A DNA stretch of 64,000 bases from Impatiens glandulifera (Eukaryota; Streptophyta; Magnoliopsida; Ericales; Balsaminaceae). The stretch spans positions 55,737,771 to 55,801,770 of the forward strand of contig NC_061867.1 of the NCBI RefSeq assembly GCF_907164915.1, read 5' to 3'. The number at the start of each line of letters is the position of its first letter. The stretch's first letter is position 1. A program made the translations under genes and the position numbers. This document shows, piece after piece, positions 12,899-25,544 of the stretch. The notes below the pieces were generated by a model. That model ran no database searches. It saw only the letters and a program-made list of their open reading frames with translations, and had not been told where the DNA came from.

Positions 12899-13102
12899 TT
12901 AAGAAAACCCTATTGCATGGTTGGTAGGAAGTAGGTGTATCCATAATCGGGTAGCCGTTGGGCAGTCTCTTAACACGTGGAGCACAGTTTCGACTTCGCC
13001 AAAACAGATGTCGCAATTGTCTGATGGAGTCAGAAGGCCTCGCTTTCTTTCGTGGTTTGTCAGTAATCTACCTTGGACGACCAACCAGAGGAACGTCCGC
13101 AT
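12899..13102 (-). pseudogene. LINE zinc-binding (zf-RVT) fragment
   Basis: The minus strand encodes MRTFLWLVVQGRLLTNHER, then CDICFGEVETVLHVLRDCP and W.HLLP. This matches the C-terminal zf-RVT zinc-binding region found after the reverse transcriptase in plant LINEs (C-x2-C ... H-x4-C). Only about 67 residues survive, with no RT next to it. Inert relic. Confidence 0.85.
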
Positions 13103-13109
13103 TCCTTGC

Positions 13110-14312
13110 CATCTAATCTAATATCAAAGCCAAATAAAAATATTCTCGTTGAACTTGTATAACTAGTTTAATTAGATGTATAAACTAATAAAAATTTATT
13201 TAAATGTATATACTAACTTATTTAAGGGATTTAATTTTTTAAAAAATTTATATATTAATTAATTAAATATTAATTTTCTTTCTCCTTCTTTTTATTAATT
13301 AATTAATCAATTTTTCTCTCTTGTTTTTATTAATTAATTAATTTATTTATCTCATTTTATTTATTTATTTTTGTGAAGTATTTTTATTATTTTTTTTAAT
13401 ATAAAAAAAATAAAAGTAGTAGTTTTTTATTTAATTTTTTATTTAGATTTATAGTAATATTAAACAAAATTATTAGGTTACTATTTCTTTTATTCTTATT
13501 TTATAATCTTGATTATTACTTTAATGAGTTAATGTAATATTCAAGCTCTTTAAAGAAATCAAACAATTTTAAAATAATACGAAGAAAGAAAATAATAAAC
13601 AGAAAGAAATTAAAATAATTAAATACTAATATATTAATATACCAATAAAAATAATAGATAATTAAAAAAATTAATTAATTAAACAAAAAGTAGAGAAATT
13701 AATTAATTAATAAAAATAAAAAGAGAGAGAAAAAATGAATATTTAATTAATAAATATATATATATATATTAAAATTTAACTTTTTCTAAATAGTAAAATA
13801 AGTTAAATGAGTCAATTTTTGATATTATATAAGTTTCATTTAAGTCAATTTTTATTAGTTCATACGATTTAACTAAGATAATTGTAAAAGTATATATACA
13901 TGTTGTTTTCAATAAACATGTTGATCAAGAAAACAACAAATTTTCTTATAAGATCAAACACCAACATTTACTTAATCTTTTAACATTTACTTAACCTTTT
14001 AATCTTATCATGTACAAAAATGATTTGAAATTAAAAAAAGATTAACTATTTTATATATAAAAACTTTTAATATAATAAACTAATTGTTTCAAGAAAATCA
14101 ATCAATTCTCTGATCATACTACATTAACAATCAACCGTTTACTTAAACTTATTAACATATTAAAATTATCCTAACAAAAAGTTTAAATTTTCAAAAGTTC
14201 ACTGTTTTACATGATCTTGTACGAATTGTCTACAAACAAGAATGGTTGACATCACTTTCTATAATTAATAATAATAGTAATAAATACTAATTATATTTCC
14301 TTTTTCCCAATT

Positions 14313-14361
<49 letters not shown>

Positions 14362-15170
14362 ATAATTTATTTGATAGTACTTTATTAGCTTATTTAGAGT
14401 TTTTTTATCTCATTCAAAATTATGCAGTTAACAATGTCTTGAATTAAAATCAACTTATAACTGTCGTAAAATTAATTTAAATCGTATATGGGTTGGTAAT
14501 AAGAGTTGGATGAACTCTCTCAATCTTATTAAATTTACTTAGTGGATAAATTTAAACTGACAAATATTATTAAAAAATTTAATATATACATTATTTTTTA
14601 TATTATTTCAAATGGGTCATAATTTTTAATATATAAAACAATAAAAAAATTAACATTAAATTGATGAGGAGTGATAGAGGAGAGAAATTATGTTAGTTCG
14701 ATACTACACATACATTGTCACTAGAAAAAAAATCAACAAATGAGGAGGGTGATGCTTCACTTTTATACATAGATGTCATTTTATGAGTATAATACAAGCA
14801 CTGTCGGGGTAGCATCGAATTAACCGAGAAATTGAGAGAAAGAATAAAAGAATGAATGACGTGACATCATGTTATTGGCCGAAAAAAAAACTATAAGGAG
14901 AGAGAATAGAGATAAATTTTATTATTGGCAATTGCTACACATCATTCATCATTCCATCCATCATTCCCTAGTGCAATTCATCGTTCCATCCATCGTTCCC
15001 TCGTGCAAATTCTCTTTGAATCATTTATCTATATTAATATATATAAAAAAAATAATTGAGCAGAACAAACCCTATTCACAATGAACTAAGTGAATCCAAT
15101 TGGCCCAAATTTTGTTTTTTCAGCCCAGTCCAAAAAGATTGATAATAATTAACATTTTTAGAAATGGAAA
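13110..15170. other. Intergenic AT-rich spacer with (AT)n
   Basis: Includes a long perfect (AT)n run at about 14318-14356 and several TTAATTAATTAA tracts. A roughly 35-bp phrase (atcattccatccatcattccc / atcgttccatccatcgttccc) is repeated at 14946 and 14979. No gene is seen; the last ~100 bases are the leader of the phosphatase gene. Confidence 0.5.
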
Positions 15171-15242
15171 GAGGAAGAAGAAGTGAAACTTTCGATTAAA
15201 GCTTTTTCAAGGGAAGAAGAAGGAAGAAGAGAAACCGCAACT

Positions 15243-18200
15243 ATGGCTGAAGCTTCTTCATCGTCGGTGACGTCTTTGCCGTCGCCGTCGCCGTCTTTGA
15301 CGGAGGAGGAGCTAACACTAACTGTGAAATGGAGTGGAAAAGAGTACACAGTCAGAGTCTGCGGCGATGATTCAATCGGAGAGTTGAAACGACGGATATG
15401 CGAGGTCACTAATGTGCTTCCTAAACGCCAGAAGCTTCTATATCCAAAAATCGGATCAAAACTAGCCGATGAATCAGTCCTCATCTGTCATCTCCCTCTC
15501 AAATCTTCCCTCAAGATGACAATGATCGGGTTTGTTCGCTTATATTTCTCTCCCTCGCTCTTTATCTATCTAGTTTTCTGTCATTTGGTACATAACGCAT
15601 GCCGATTGTTGACAATATGTGTTTATTAGTCATTTCTTAACGTGTAGTTGTTGTTTTGAAGTCGTTTGATCTGAATATACAATAGATATTACTAACCGCA
15701 TCCATAGCCTTTATGTTCTAATTGTTAAGATGATTAGATCGATATCTCACACACAATTTTGATGCAAACAACTTATTGATGATATGAAGCTTTCATTCCT
15801 TACTCAATTTTCGTTTGATGATGAATGACTATTAGTATCAGTTTAAGATTTACTCAAAGGAAAGTTATGCCATCCTAGATATGTTGAGTTAATTTTGTCT
15901 CGTTGCAGGAAGGCTAAACGTACATGAAAGCTTTGAGAAATAGGGCAGAAGTACTTGTTTTTCTTTTCGTTGACTCGAGATAGATATATTTGAATTAAGA
16001 TATTATCACCAATAGTCTAGCGGTTTAATGATTAACATGTAAGATTTAAGGCACTTTGGCTTGATCCTTCCACATTCAAACGTTTATACTTGATGTCTTG
16101 ATGTTCTATGTTTGAATCGTCGAACCCAATCTGTTTGTACTCATCTGCGATTCTGCATTTGTGTACTTGTTTTCTGTTGTGAAGATTTTTCTCGTAACTC
16201 TGTACTGTGGAAGCTATGGTGGCATTGACAAGCTTCACAGAGCATATATCTGTTTAGGGTTTGTAGTATAAAACCACAGTTTCTGTCAACTACATAGCTA
16301 CAAGTTTTTGCTTCAAGATTATGCATGCCTCTTGGTATATACTATATAATAATAAAACTGCACTCATCATTGAGATATTATCGCCAATAGTCTAGCGGTT
16401 TAATGACTAACATCTAAGATTTAAGGCACTTCATCTTGATCCTTCCACATTCAAATGTTTATACTTGATGTCTTGATGTTCTATGTTTGAATCGACGAGC
16501 CCAATCTGATTGTACTCATCTGCATCTGTGTGCTTGTTTTCTGTTGTGGAGATTTTTCTCGTAACTCTGTACTGTGGAAGCTATGGTGGCATTGACAAGC
16601 TTCACAGAGCATATATCTGTTTAGGTTTTGTAGTATAAAACCACAGTTTCTGTCAACTACATAGCTACAAGTTTTTGCTTCAAGATATAATAAAACTGTA
16701 CTCATCATTGAGATCCTTCTTTTCCATCATTGCTTTCCTGTCTTACTTTTTATTTTAGACCATTTAGGTTCTAAACTGAAAGTTGATTTTAGGACCGTGG
16801 AAGATGATATAATTGTGGACCAAGTGGACTCTTCGGAGATTGTTGATGATTTTGAAATTGGGCAAGATGAAGCAGTTGACATTAAGGATAAAGATATCAA
16901 TAAACAGAAATTGAGAAGGAGAATTGATCAATACAATGTCAGTATTTTATTCTGTTCTATGTACTGCAAGTCTGCAACCGATATTTGCAGTTAATTCTAA
17001 TTTCTAATGTGTCTTAATCTATTCTACTCCAGAATTTATTGACTAAAAGAAGTTTGGAAATCCAGAACTATTCAGTTTTGACCTATAATTTTAATTTAAC
17101 TCATCAAACATCAAATTTGTGGAAAGATAGAATTTTGATATTTTCCTAAGTGTTGTAGATTGATGTTCGAAATCCATGCCGAGAAGGTAAGAAGCTATTG
17201 GTGCTGGATATTGATTATACCCTATTTGATCACCGCTCTACAGCAGAGAACCCATTAGAACTTATGCGCCCTTGTGAGTGAATAGTATTATCATATCATT
17301 ATAAGTACTAGAAAACAGCACCTTAGCACAAATGCCATATTTTTATTATTTTTGACAATTTTTAAATGTGATGCAGATCTTCATGAGTTTCTTACTGCTG
17401 CATATGCGGAGTATGATATTATTATTTGGTCAGCTACCAGGTTAGTCTTCTTTTCTCCTCCAGTCTTACTTTAGAGCATTTTTGGGGCTGGAGGGTTTAT
17501 TGGTAACTCAAGGTAGATAATAATTGTGACTCTTTTTCTGTGGCCTGTGTTAACTTGGGATGAGCATTGGTTGAAATTCAGCACATTTTACCCAAATCAA
17601 ACAAACCCAATCTATAATTACCTATATCATTCATAATAATTTGGGTTGAGTTGGGCATGGGTTGGGTATAAACCCACCCAATCTATCTCAATTACATAAA
17701 ACAGCAACAACACTGTTGTAATAAACCGGGGTTTTGGGGTTAGGTCATATATTCCAGTTTTATTTTATACTCGAATTAAGTTAACCTGATCCAAGACTAA
17801 CCCAAAATAAATTACCCAAACCAGAAAAAAGTTGTTCGGAATATGTTGGGTTTCGTGTTTACCCAAAAAATGCTCAGCCCTAGTGTTAACCACGGTTTTG
17901 GATATATAAATTTCAGATGAAATCATTTGTATAAATGTCTGTTTTTTCAACACAATAGATCACTTTTTTTGACTTCATCTGGCATGTGCCTTTGAAAATT
18001 TTGAAATCCTTAAATAGGATTTCTACCTCCTGCTATGATGATCTGTATGGTTTTCCTGCATTCCATTTTCCATTTATATATAAACCTTTTAAAAATGGGG
18101 GTTTTTCTTATATTATAGATAGTTTAAGAAATATCGACAATGTCTGTAAGGAAACCAAGATCAAAGCAAAAGTGGGCAAATTAATTTGAGTCAACAAGCT

Positions 18201-19821
18201 TTTCTCCTCTTTGTCCCCCAATTTTGATTCTATCTTTGCTTGTGTTTGTTCTTTCAAGATTTACTATCCTGGTTTATGATTATCATTTTCGGACATATTT
18301 TTCCTTCAGGTTTTTCTTTTTTCTATGTTTGACATTAAACATGTTAACCGTAGAAATTAAACATAACTGTACAATCCCCTCTTCAGACATGCATGAATAG
18401 GGTTTTGACACATAAAGCACCAAAACAAGAATATGACCATTTAAAACAGATCATATCATCAAACAACAGAAAATACTAAGCCTATCTGGAAACCTAGTAT
18501 TTGTCACCGTCTTGTTCACAATTACATTTACTGTCCCATTGGAAAAATGCCAAAATTAAAATCCATAGAATAGAGAATCTTAACCGGAATTTGGAGATAG
18601 GACTTTGACGTATTTTCTTTTCGTTTGGTATAAGATTTTTATGATCATGATCCTGAATCATCATCCACGTTATATTGTAATTTTGGCTTTATTTGGAATA
18701 ATGATTAAAAATCAGATTATTATTTTATAGATGGATTTTTTGTAAAGATATTTTGGTTATTGTACCGAGTAAACCACTCTTTACATCAAAAAAAATTTCC
18801 AAATAATCCTACATGAAACAATCTCTTGATTTAGTTTTATGGGGATTATTACAAGAGTTCATTTCCATTTGATTAGAAAAGTTTCTCATCTCATTGCAGT
18901 CAAATTTAGAGTTCAAGCTCCATACCATGTTAAAGCTGTTTGTGTTTTTTGTAGCATGAGATGGGTTGAGCTGAAAATGGGACAGCTAGGAGTTCTCGAC
19001 CATCCGAATTACAAAATTACAGCTCTCCTAGATCATCTCGCAATGATCACAGTTCATTCTGATGCTCGTGGAATCTTCGACTGCAAACCCCTTGGCCTTA
19101 TTTGGGCTAAATTTCCTGAGGTATCACTTGGTGTTTTTTTATTCATTCCCATCCAGTCATAAATTTGTTTTCCATTTCGAAGAGAAAATTTGAAATGGGA
19201 TTAGTAATGTTGCCTCTTCGAAAGGTTTAAGCCAACTAAAATTACTAAAATCCTTAGATACAAAGATATTATAGTTATTTAACCAAATAATCCACTTTTT
19301 CGAATAATTCTAATTATTTAAAATAAACCTACCTCAAACAAATCATCGTATACATAAATTACAGTTTTTGAGTTATATGTTTTGGATGGGGGTGGGATTT
19401 GCAGTATTATATTCTTTAGAATACGATAATGTTTGATGGGTTTAGTTCTTGTTTGATTAACCAGAAATACTAAAATATCCCCTTTTTCAAATAACCCAAG
19501 ATCAAACAAGCTTTTAGTCTACATATATTACAGTTTTTGAGTTATCTGCGTGTTGGATGTGGGTGGGATTTGCAGTATTATAGTGCTAAGAACACGATAA
19601 TGTTCGACGATCTAAGAAGGAATTTTGTGATGAACCCAAAGAATGGATTAACAATAAGGCCATTTAGGAAGGCTCATGCCAATAGAGAAAGCGATAGGGA
19701 ACTCGTGAAGCTGACACAATACTTGCTTGCGATTTCGAAACTCGATGACATTAGCGGTCTCAACCACAAGTACTGGGAGTCTTACAAAGAAGACAATTCC
19801 AAGAGACGCAGACAGGCATAA
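15243..19821 (+). CDS. UBLCP1: Ubiquitin-like domain CTD phosphatase
   Basis: Six exons: 15243-15529, 16793-16937, 17159-17273, 17377-17440, 18955-19120, 19576-19821; phases agree and give 340 aa. Residues about 20-95 are an N-terminal ubiquitin-like domain ([16 protein letters not shown], ending KMTMIGT). After an acidic linker comes the FCP/SCP-type HAD phosphatase domain with DIDYT (Asp161, Asp163), the IIIWSAT motif and a C-terminal [13 protein letters not shown] segment. UBLCP1 relatives are Mg2+-dependent Ser phosphatases acting on the RNA polymerase II CTD and, in animals, on nuclear proteasomes. Length matches plant homologues. I chose the ATG at 15243 (context aactATGGCT); an in-frame ATG 60 bases upstream (15183) would add 20 residues. 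Intron 1 holds a 375-bp tandem duplication and intron 4 a MITE; coding sequence is intact. Confidence 0.93.
16001..16715. repeat. 375-bp tandem duplication in intron 1
   Basis: Unit 16001-16375 is followed directly by a second copy, 16376 to about 16715, at roughly 95% identity. The second copy has lost about 28 bp (around 16316-16345 of unit 1) and a few others. Both copies open misleading short minus-strand frames. Intronic, no coding role. Confidence 0.9.
17555..17882. mobile_element. hAT MITE with perfect 8-bp TSD
   Basis: A 328-bp element in intron 4 of the phosphatase gene, flanked by perfect direct repeats GTGTTAAC (17547-17554 and 17883-17890). Its ends are inverted repeats: left TTGGGATGAGCATTGG, right AAAAATGCTCAGCCCTA (reverse complement TAGGGCTGAGCATTTTT). 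The 8-bp duplication and TAGGG(C/G)TGAGCA terminus are characteristic of plant hAT MITEs. Interior contains GGTTGGGT/ACCCAACC-type phrases. Non-coding. Confidence 0.85.
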
Positions 19822-20518
19822 CAGATTGGAGGTAAGTTTTTTTTTTCAAAAAAAAATTACTGGGGAAGTTATTAATTAATATGTTTGGTAAAACAGAAAA
19901 AATGGTGTATTATGATATGATTTGTGTAGAACAAAACTTGTTCTAGTTTAGGACAGAGATCTGTTTTTAAATGGAAATATAGTCTGTCTGGAAACAACAT
20001 TATTTAAATATGGTGATTTTTGTTTGTTATTTTCTTCAATTTGCTTTTCGTTTTAGCAAATTTGAAAATTACCAATCTTTTTTTCAATGTTTTTTCCAGG
20101 TTGTTAGATAAAATCTCATAGATAATTAGTCAAATCTCCTATTTGTAGATTTAACCATTTTGAATTACTTTTTGGAGTTTGAGTTTAGGGATTTGATGAA
20201 AAACAGCCCTAATGTTTTTTGAAAACATTCTTTTTATAAGGTGGTATGTTAATTTAGATGAGTTAATGCTCTATCATCTTAATTATACTCTCAGGTTCTA
20301 TTTTGTTAAAATCACTCTCAATTAAATGGGTTACGACGAACTTGGAATAAAGCCGTGTTGACATAATTATAAATTTGTTGACTGTCTAACCTAAGGTTTC
20401 ATGAGGGATAAACTTTGGTCACAAAATTATAAGAAAAATATAGACCTATTATAAATTTGTTGATAATTTAATGGTAAGGCTTATTTTTTAAAACACTCTT
20501 AATTAAATGGGTCACGAC
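19822..20518. other. 3' flank of phosphatase gene and spacer
   Basis: Contains the presumed 3' UTR of the phosphatase gene. Nothing else is recognised, apart from a repeated phrase 'tcaattaaatgggt-acgac' at 20318 and 20491. Confidence 0.4.
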
Positions 20519-21914
20519 TAGTTCTGCAAATGAGTCGAGCTCAAACCAACTTGAGCTCGATTCGAAAAAGTTTAAATTAGAACTCAAATCAAAATGAAAA
20601 CATCGAATTTTCATACCTATTCAACATTTAAATATAATATTTTAAAATAAAAATATGAAACAATCATAATTATTTAAAATTCTAAAATATGATAGTCCAA
20701 ATATTCTTAATCAAAATTTTAAAATATAAAATTTCAAAATTAAAATATAAAATTATATAAATTATTTGAATATTCAATATATTAATTTTTTTAAATTATA
20801 ATATATATTAAAATAAATAACTAAAATTTAACTTTAAAAGTTAGATACCGATATGGATTATAATATATAGACCTAATGTTTTTAATTTATTAACTCGTTC
20901 GATTTTTATTAAATATTATTATATATATTTGAATTATTTAAGTAAAAGTTTAACAAGAATTTATTAACTTATAACAATATATTAATTTTGTATATATTAT
21001 TAATATTGTAAATTTATTTTTTCTCTTAAAATATTATATATAATATATATATATACTAACTTTTTTTTCTCTCAATATTATATATATAAAACATTTTTTA
21101 TCTCTTATTATATATAATATATTAACTTTTTCCTCTCTTTTAATATTATATATAATATACTTTTATTATATATAATATATTAACATTTTTTATCTCTTCC
21201 AATATTATATATAATATAGTAATAACCGTTTTTCTATCATGAATTCAACCATATTTTGATAAAAATTGAAAATCATATAATAGTGTTTTTCTATATTCAT
21301 TAATTATATCTTTGACGCGCTTAAATTTATTTTGGTTTTTTTAGAGTCTTGACTCTTACCACTGTGCTACTTTGATAGGGTTAAATATATTGAGAAAGAA
21401 TGAACAAGACTTACGGATGAGTTAACCGCTAAGATAATTTTTTCCTTCTTTGTTGTTGGATTTTCTTATAACAAAAAAAATCAAAGTTATCTAAAATTAA
21501 TAAATATAGTAGAAGTGAAAATGTATTTTAATCATCTGTATCTTGTGAATGAATAGAAAAAATGTAAATGGAAAATAATATGAAAAAATGAATCTAACTT
21601 ATTATTATGAATTAGTGAAGATTGGATAAGAATAAAAAATAAAGAGTCATATAAGATAGGATAAATATGAGAAATTAAAAATTAGAATTTTACTTTAAGA
21701 TAATAAAATATAATAATATGGATGGTGAGTTTTTAAAATCTGAAAATAATATTGTTTAAAATTTAAAATTTTAATATTAAATAAATATAATATTATATAT
21801 TATTATGGTCGGAAAAAAACTCGACAAACATCACGAGTAGGCTCGAACTCCGTCAAAGTAAAACTAAAATCGAATTTTGACCGAGCGATTCAAGAAACGA
21901 ACTCATTTGCGATA
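20519..21914. mobile_element. hAT-like non-autonomous element
   Basis: The ends are inverted repeats: left TTCTGCAAATGAGTCGAGC, right GAACTCATTTGCGATAC. Beyond the ends, the left half aligns with the reverse complement of the first element of the window (shared 'attcaacatttaaa' and 'atgaaacaatcataa' tracts). Both carry the 'agagataaaaaa / ttatatataat' repeats (here 21040-21220, in the opposite orientation). About 1.4 kb, no coding capacity. The flanks ACTAGT / ACTAAT hint at a worn target duplication. Confidence 0.6.
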
Positions 21915-22242
21915 CTAATTAAAACCCAGAAATAAAAATCGCACTTCTAATTTCTCCAAATAGTTTTATTTTCTTGGGAGTCATATTTAATAGAAGGTAC
22001 CAATAAGAAATCAACCAAGTTGATATGGATTTATTTTTATTAAAAAATAATGTTTCAATTAATTTGATTTGTATTTATCACAATATACTAAACAAATAAC
22101 AATAAAAAAGGAGAAATAAAAGCAACTTTTACAACTTTAAATTTATTGTTTTTACACTAACATTACACATTAATTTATTTTTTAATTCTAAAAAAAAGTA
22201 ACGGTTTCCTCCTATTGGTAAAGATCACACCATCTTCACACA

Positions 22243-22255
22243 TATTTATATAACT
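22243..22255 (+). promoter_or_regulatory. TATA box candidate
   Basis: TATTTATATAACT lies about 60-70 bp before the ATG at 22316, with an inverted CCAAT (ATTGG) near 22214. The spacing suits a short leader for the ZF-HD-like gene. Confidence 0.45.
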
Positions 22256-22315
22256 CTATTAATTAAAAAAAAAAATACATCATTCACTTCTCATCTAAAG
22301 AAACTCATCTTCGTC

Positions 22316-23055
22316 ATGTCTAATAATTTCGCTGACAAAAATCTCAACTTCTTCACGTACGAAAATGATGGCGGGCGTCCCGCCGCATTTGCGTTTCATC
22401 GTGTATGTCAGATGAATTTTGAAGGTAATTTCGATATTAAATAACTTATAATTAGAATGATGTCACAAATTAAGATGTATTACTAGTCTAATTTTGAGAT
22501 CTATCTCTTTTAAATAACTTCTAATAAAATTATGTCACAATTTAACTATATCTTATTTATTTTATATCGTTAGATTCGTCGAGAAGATCTCCATATGTCT
22601 TTGTCTGCAGCATTTGTGGCGGTCACCAATACCGTAGAAAAACAGTTCATGACCAAGCGAATAACAAAGAGAAAAATGATACAATCGAATTTCCGCATTT
22701 GGAACAACTAACCATCAATGATCCAGCTCCACTACCTACTCATCCAAATAGGCCCTTGTCATTGCAAATGTTAAGTGAAGGTGATTTTTATATAAATAAA
22801 AATTAATAAAAAAAAATAATATAATAATTAGTTTTCTAACTTTTTTTTCTAAATTTTATAGATATGATCCCAAAGAATGAATTAAAACAACTTCCACCAC
22901 CAGTTCCAAGGAAACTTACTCGGAAGAATATGAATTCAGCCGGAGTCATCCCTAGATATGCTGACCGTGGCGGTGGCGGTGGCAGTGGCGGTGGCGGTGG
23001 CAGTGACGGTGGCGGTGGCGGTGGCAGCTCATGGCTGAGTGGTTGGAAAAATTAA
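22316..23055 (+). CDS. ZF-HD-like protein lacking the homeodomain
   Basis: Exons 22316-22424, 22574-22780 and 22862-23055; both introns are GT-AG and phase 1, giving 169 aa. The layout, intron phases and motifs mirror the ZF-HD gene at 9780-11117: MSNNF start, FHRVCQMNF at the first exon end, FVCSICGGHQYRRKTV in exon 2, DM..K at the start of exon 3 and a Gly-rich tail. The centre of the zinc finger (GGH..DGC.EFM) is missing and the homeodomain is replaced by about 30 unrelated residues before (GGGGGS)n. It therefore keeps only the C-x2-C / HQ.RR half-finger. It may be a decayed paralogue, or a small protein that could interfere with partners as MIF-type mini zinc fingers do; the latter is speculation. 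Expression is unknown. Confidence 0.6.
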
Positions 23056-25060
23056 TAATGTTTTAAGAGTCTTTTTAATTAAGCACTATTTGTTTTTATT
23101 TTGCATGCTACAAATGTTGGTTATTTTAATTTTTCTTTTTCTATTATTCTTGTATTAGTGAATTTTCGTTATTCTAATTAATACAACATTTTATGTTTTT
23201 ATTATCATTTTATGATTGACATCTTTTTGTTATTTCTTTGTTAAAAAGATAACATTGATGAATATAGTTTGATCATTGACGACAGTAAATTAAGGTTTTA
23301 ACGACAAGGTAATCATCGGTTTCTTGATAAAGATTAAATCCTAATAGTTTACACACTGAAAAAAATAATTAAAAAAAATAGATTCTTAAAAATAAGATAT
23401 ATAAATCTTAAACTTGCAACTAATACCTTAGAAGTACAATATAATTGAATATATGTATTATTAGTTAATTATATTAGTTTAATTATTATTTAGATTAATT
23501 GTTAGTTAGTTTGTTAGCTTAAAATTGGCAATAATTAAATTATTTGCTAAAATATAGCAACATTAACATTATTTTCTTTAAAATATAAATAATTAAATAA
23601 AATATTTTTAATTTATTATTAATGTTTTGCAAAAAAAAAATTATGCCAAAGGGAAAATGTGTGGACTTAGGTTTAAAGGGTCCAAGATCCAATCCAAGAG
23701 AAAGAGAAGGTTGTGGAAGCTATTAGAGAATTCTAAGGAAAGATGGAGTCAAACCAAGTCATTTTGAATTTCAAAATTCAAATGACAAAGCTATGAGTTA
23801 TCTTTAATCTTATTGGCTAAAAATGACATGTCAGATCTTTGGTCTTTTTAAACTTTAATATGATGAAAATAATTAAAATGCAGCCCCTAATTAAATGAAA
23901 TCAAAGGAAGCAGGTGGCATTTGAGATTCAAATGCACAACAATATGAGTGATTGATTGGAGAAGAGATTTTGGGAGAGGGAACGTGTCACAACATGACTG
24001 GTTGAAAAAATGATAAAAGATGAGGAGAGAAAAAAAGATAAAATTTGTTATTTTTTCGTCACTTACTTATTTCCTTTCAAATTCCTTCTCACAAATTCTT
24101 TCCCCAAATATTTCTCAATAACAATCCTTCCAATCAATCCCTATAAATACCTAGCTACCCTGTGAGGAAAAAAAGGACATGGAGACCCGAATTTTTCACA
24201 TTCCTTGTGCAGCCCCTTCCTTGTAAGATCTTAGATCTCCCTTTTGCATTTTCATTTGACTATAACATGAGATTAAAAAAATATGCATGTTCTTTAATTA
24301 TATTTTGTTCTTAGACTTTTAATTGCTACAATATGTCTTTGTAGATATGCATATGCATATAACATAAGTAAACCATAAAAGAAAAAAAAGAAAACAGAAA
24401 ATTTAAATTTAAACATTTTTAAAACCAAAAAGCCCAATTTAAGAAACTTTTTCAAAAGTTTTGGTTACTTTGGTCTAATCTTTTGGATCTGTTCTAAGCC
24501 AAGGTGATTTAAAGTGCATGGAGGTTATGCCGAGAGGGTTTGAACTCTTGAACTTTAGAAAAATGTGAGGCTAAAATAACTTGGCCAAAAACCATCAAAA
24601 TCTAGCCAAGACGAGAGTTCTTGGTCATTTACTATTTTTAAAATTAAAAACTGGATTTCATTCGAGTTCAAATTTATGATATTGAAAATAAAAATATTCT
24701 ACCCATGTCAAAATAAAAATTAAAACCTAAAACTAATACATGAAGTTAAAACCTAGATAGATCATGTACACAAAAATAATATCAAAAATAAATTTGGCTT
24801 GGGATGTTCCTAATGATAAAATAAATAATTAGAGCTTGAATAGAATTTTTTAAAAAATAAAAAAGCTCACTTAACCGAGTAAAACCTAAAAACACATCAA
24901 AATTAGCCTCCCATTTGTGCATAAAATCTGTATGCCTTGTCTTGATTGATTGTGAGTTTTTTTAAAATTGTTTGATCTTGTATTTCTTATTATATTATTG
25001 TTGTATACCATGCTCCTAACCCCTATGTGATAGAATAAATTAAGATGGGATCAATTATGG
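23056..25060. other. Spacer with an isolated promoter-like segment
   Basis: No coding region is seen. At 23640-24240 the base composition rises and a good TATA box (CCTATAAATACC, about 24140) is followed by purine-rich and GAGACCC-containing sequence, but no open frame starts downstream. It resembles an LTR or the promoter of a non-coding transcript; I could not find repeat ends. Confidence 0.35.
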
Positions 25061-25074
25061 CCACCATGTAATAT

Positions 25075-25420
25075 AAAATTTAGATTGAAAAATAGAATAC
25101 GATAAGATATGTTAACAAGTTTAAGTAAAACGTCATTATTTGAATACGATAAAAACATGTTAACAAATCTAAGTAATGTGTGCTCCTTCGAATACGATAA
25201 AAATATAATTTGTATTCCCTAATTGAAAAGGTGTTAACAAGTTTAAGTAAAATGTCTTTCATCTAATACGTTAACAAATCTAAGTAATGTGTGCTTATTC
25301 GAATACGATAAAAATATAATTTGTATTCCCTAATTGAAAATATGTTAACAAGTTTAAGTAAAATGTCTTTCATCTAATACGTTAAAAGATTTTTATTATC
25401 TAATTGAAAACATATTAATA
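25075..25420. repeat. ~111-bp tandem repeat, about 3 copies
   Basis: The unit 'gaatacgataaaaatataatttgtattccctaattgaaaa-gttaacaagtttaagtaaaatgtctttcatctaa' recurs with a shift of about 111 bp, grading into degenerate copies up to about 25500. Adjacent to copy 2 of the LTR-like repeat. Confidence 0.8.
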
Positions 25421-25544
25421 AGTAAAATGTGTTTCTTTATTTCGAATACGATAAAAAATATTTTTTAGTACCTAAATAAAAGCATATTAACATGTTTGAA
25501 ATCACTAAAATTTTACCTACCCAATTTATACTTTTTTTTAAATA

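Noticed and set aside
15183..15242. Upstream in-frame ATG of the phosphatase gene
   Set aside because: Possible, but the ATG at 15243 has the better context and a family-like N-terminus; kept only as an alternative.
16032..16708. Repeated minus-strand frame ([15 protein letters not shown]...) in the phosphatase intron 1
   Set aside because: Present twice only because of the 375-bp tandem duplication; no family resemblance and lies antisense in an intron.
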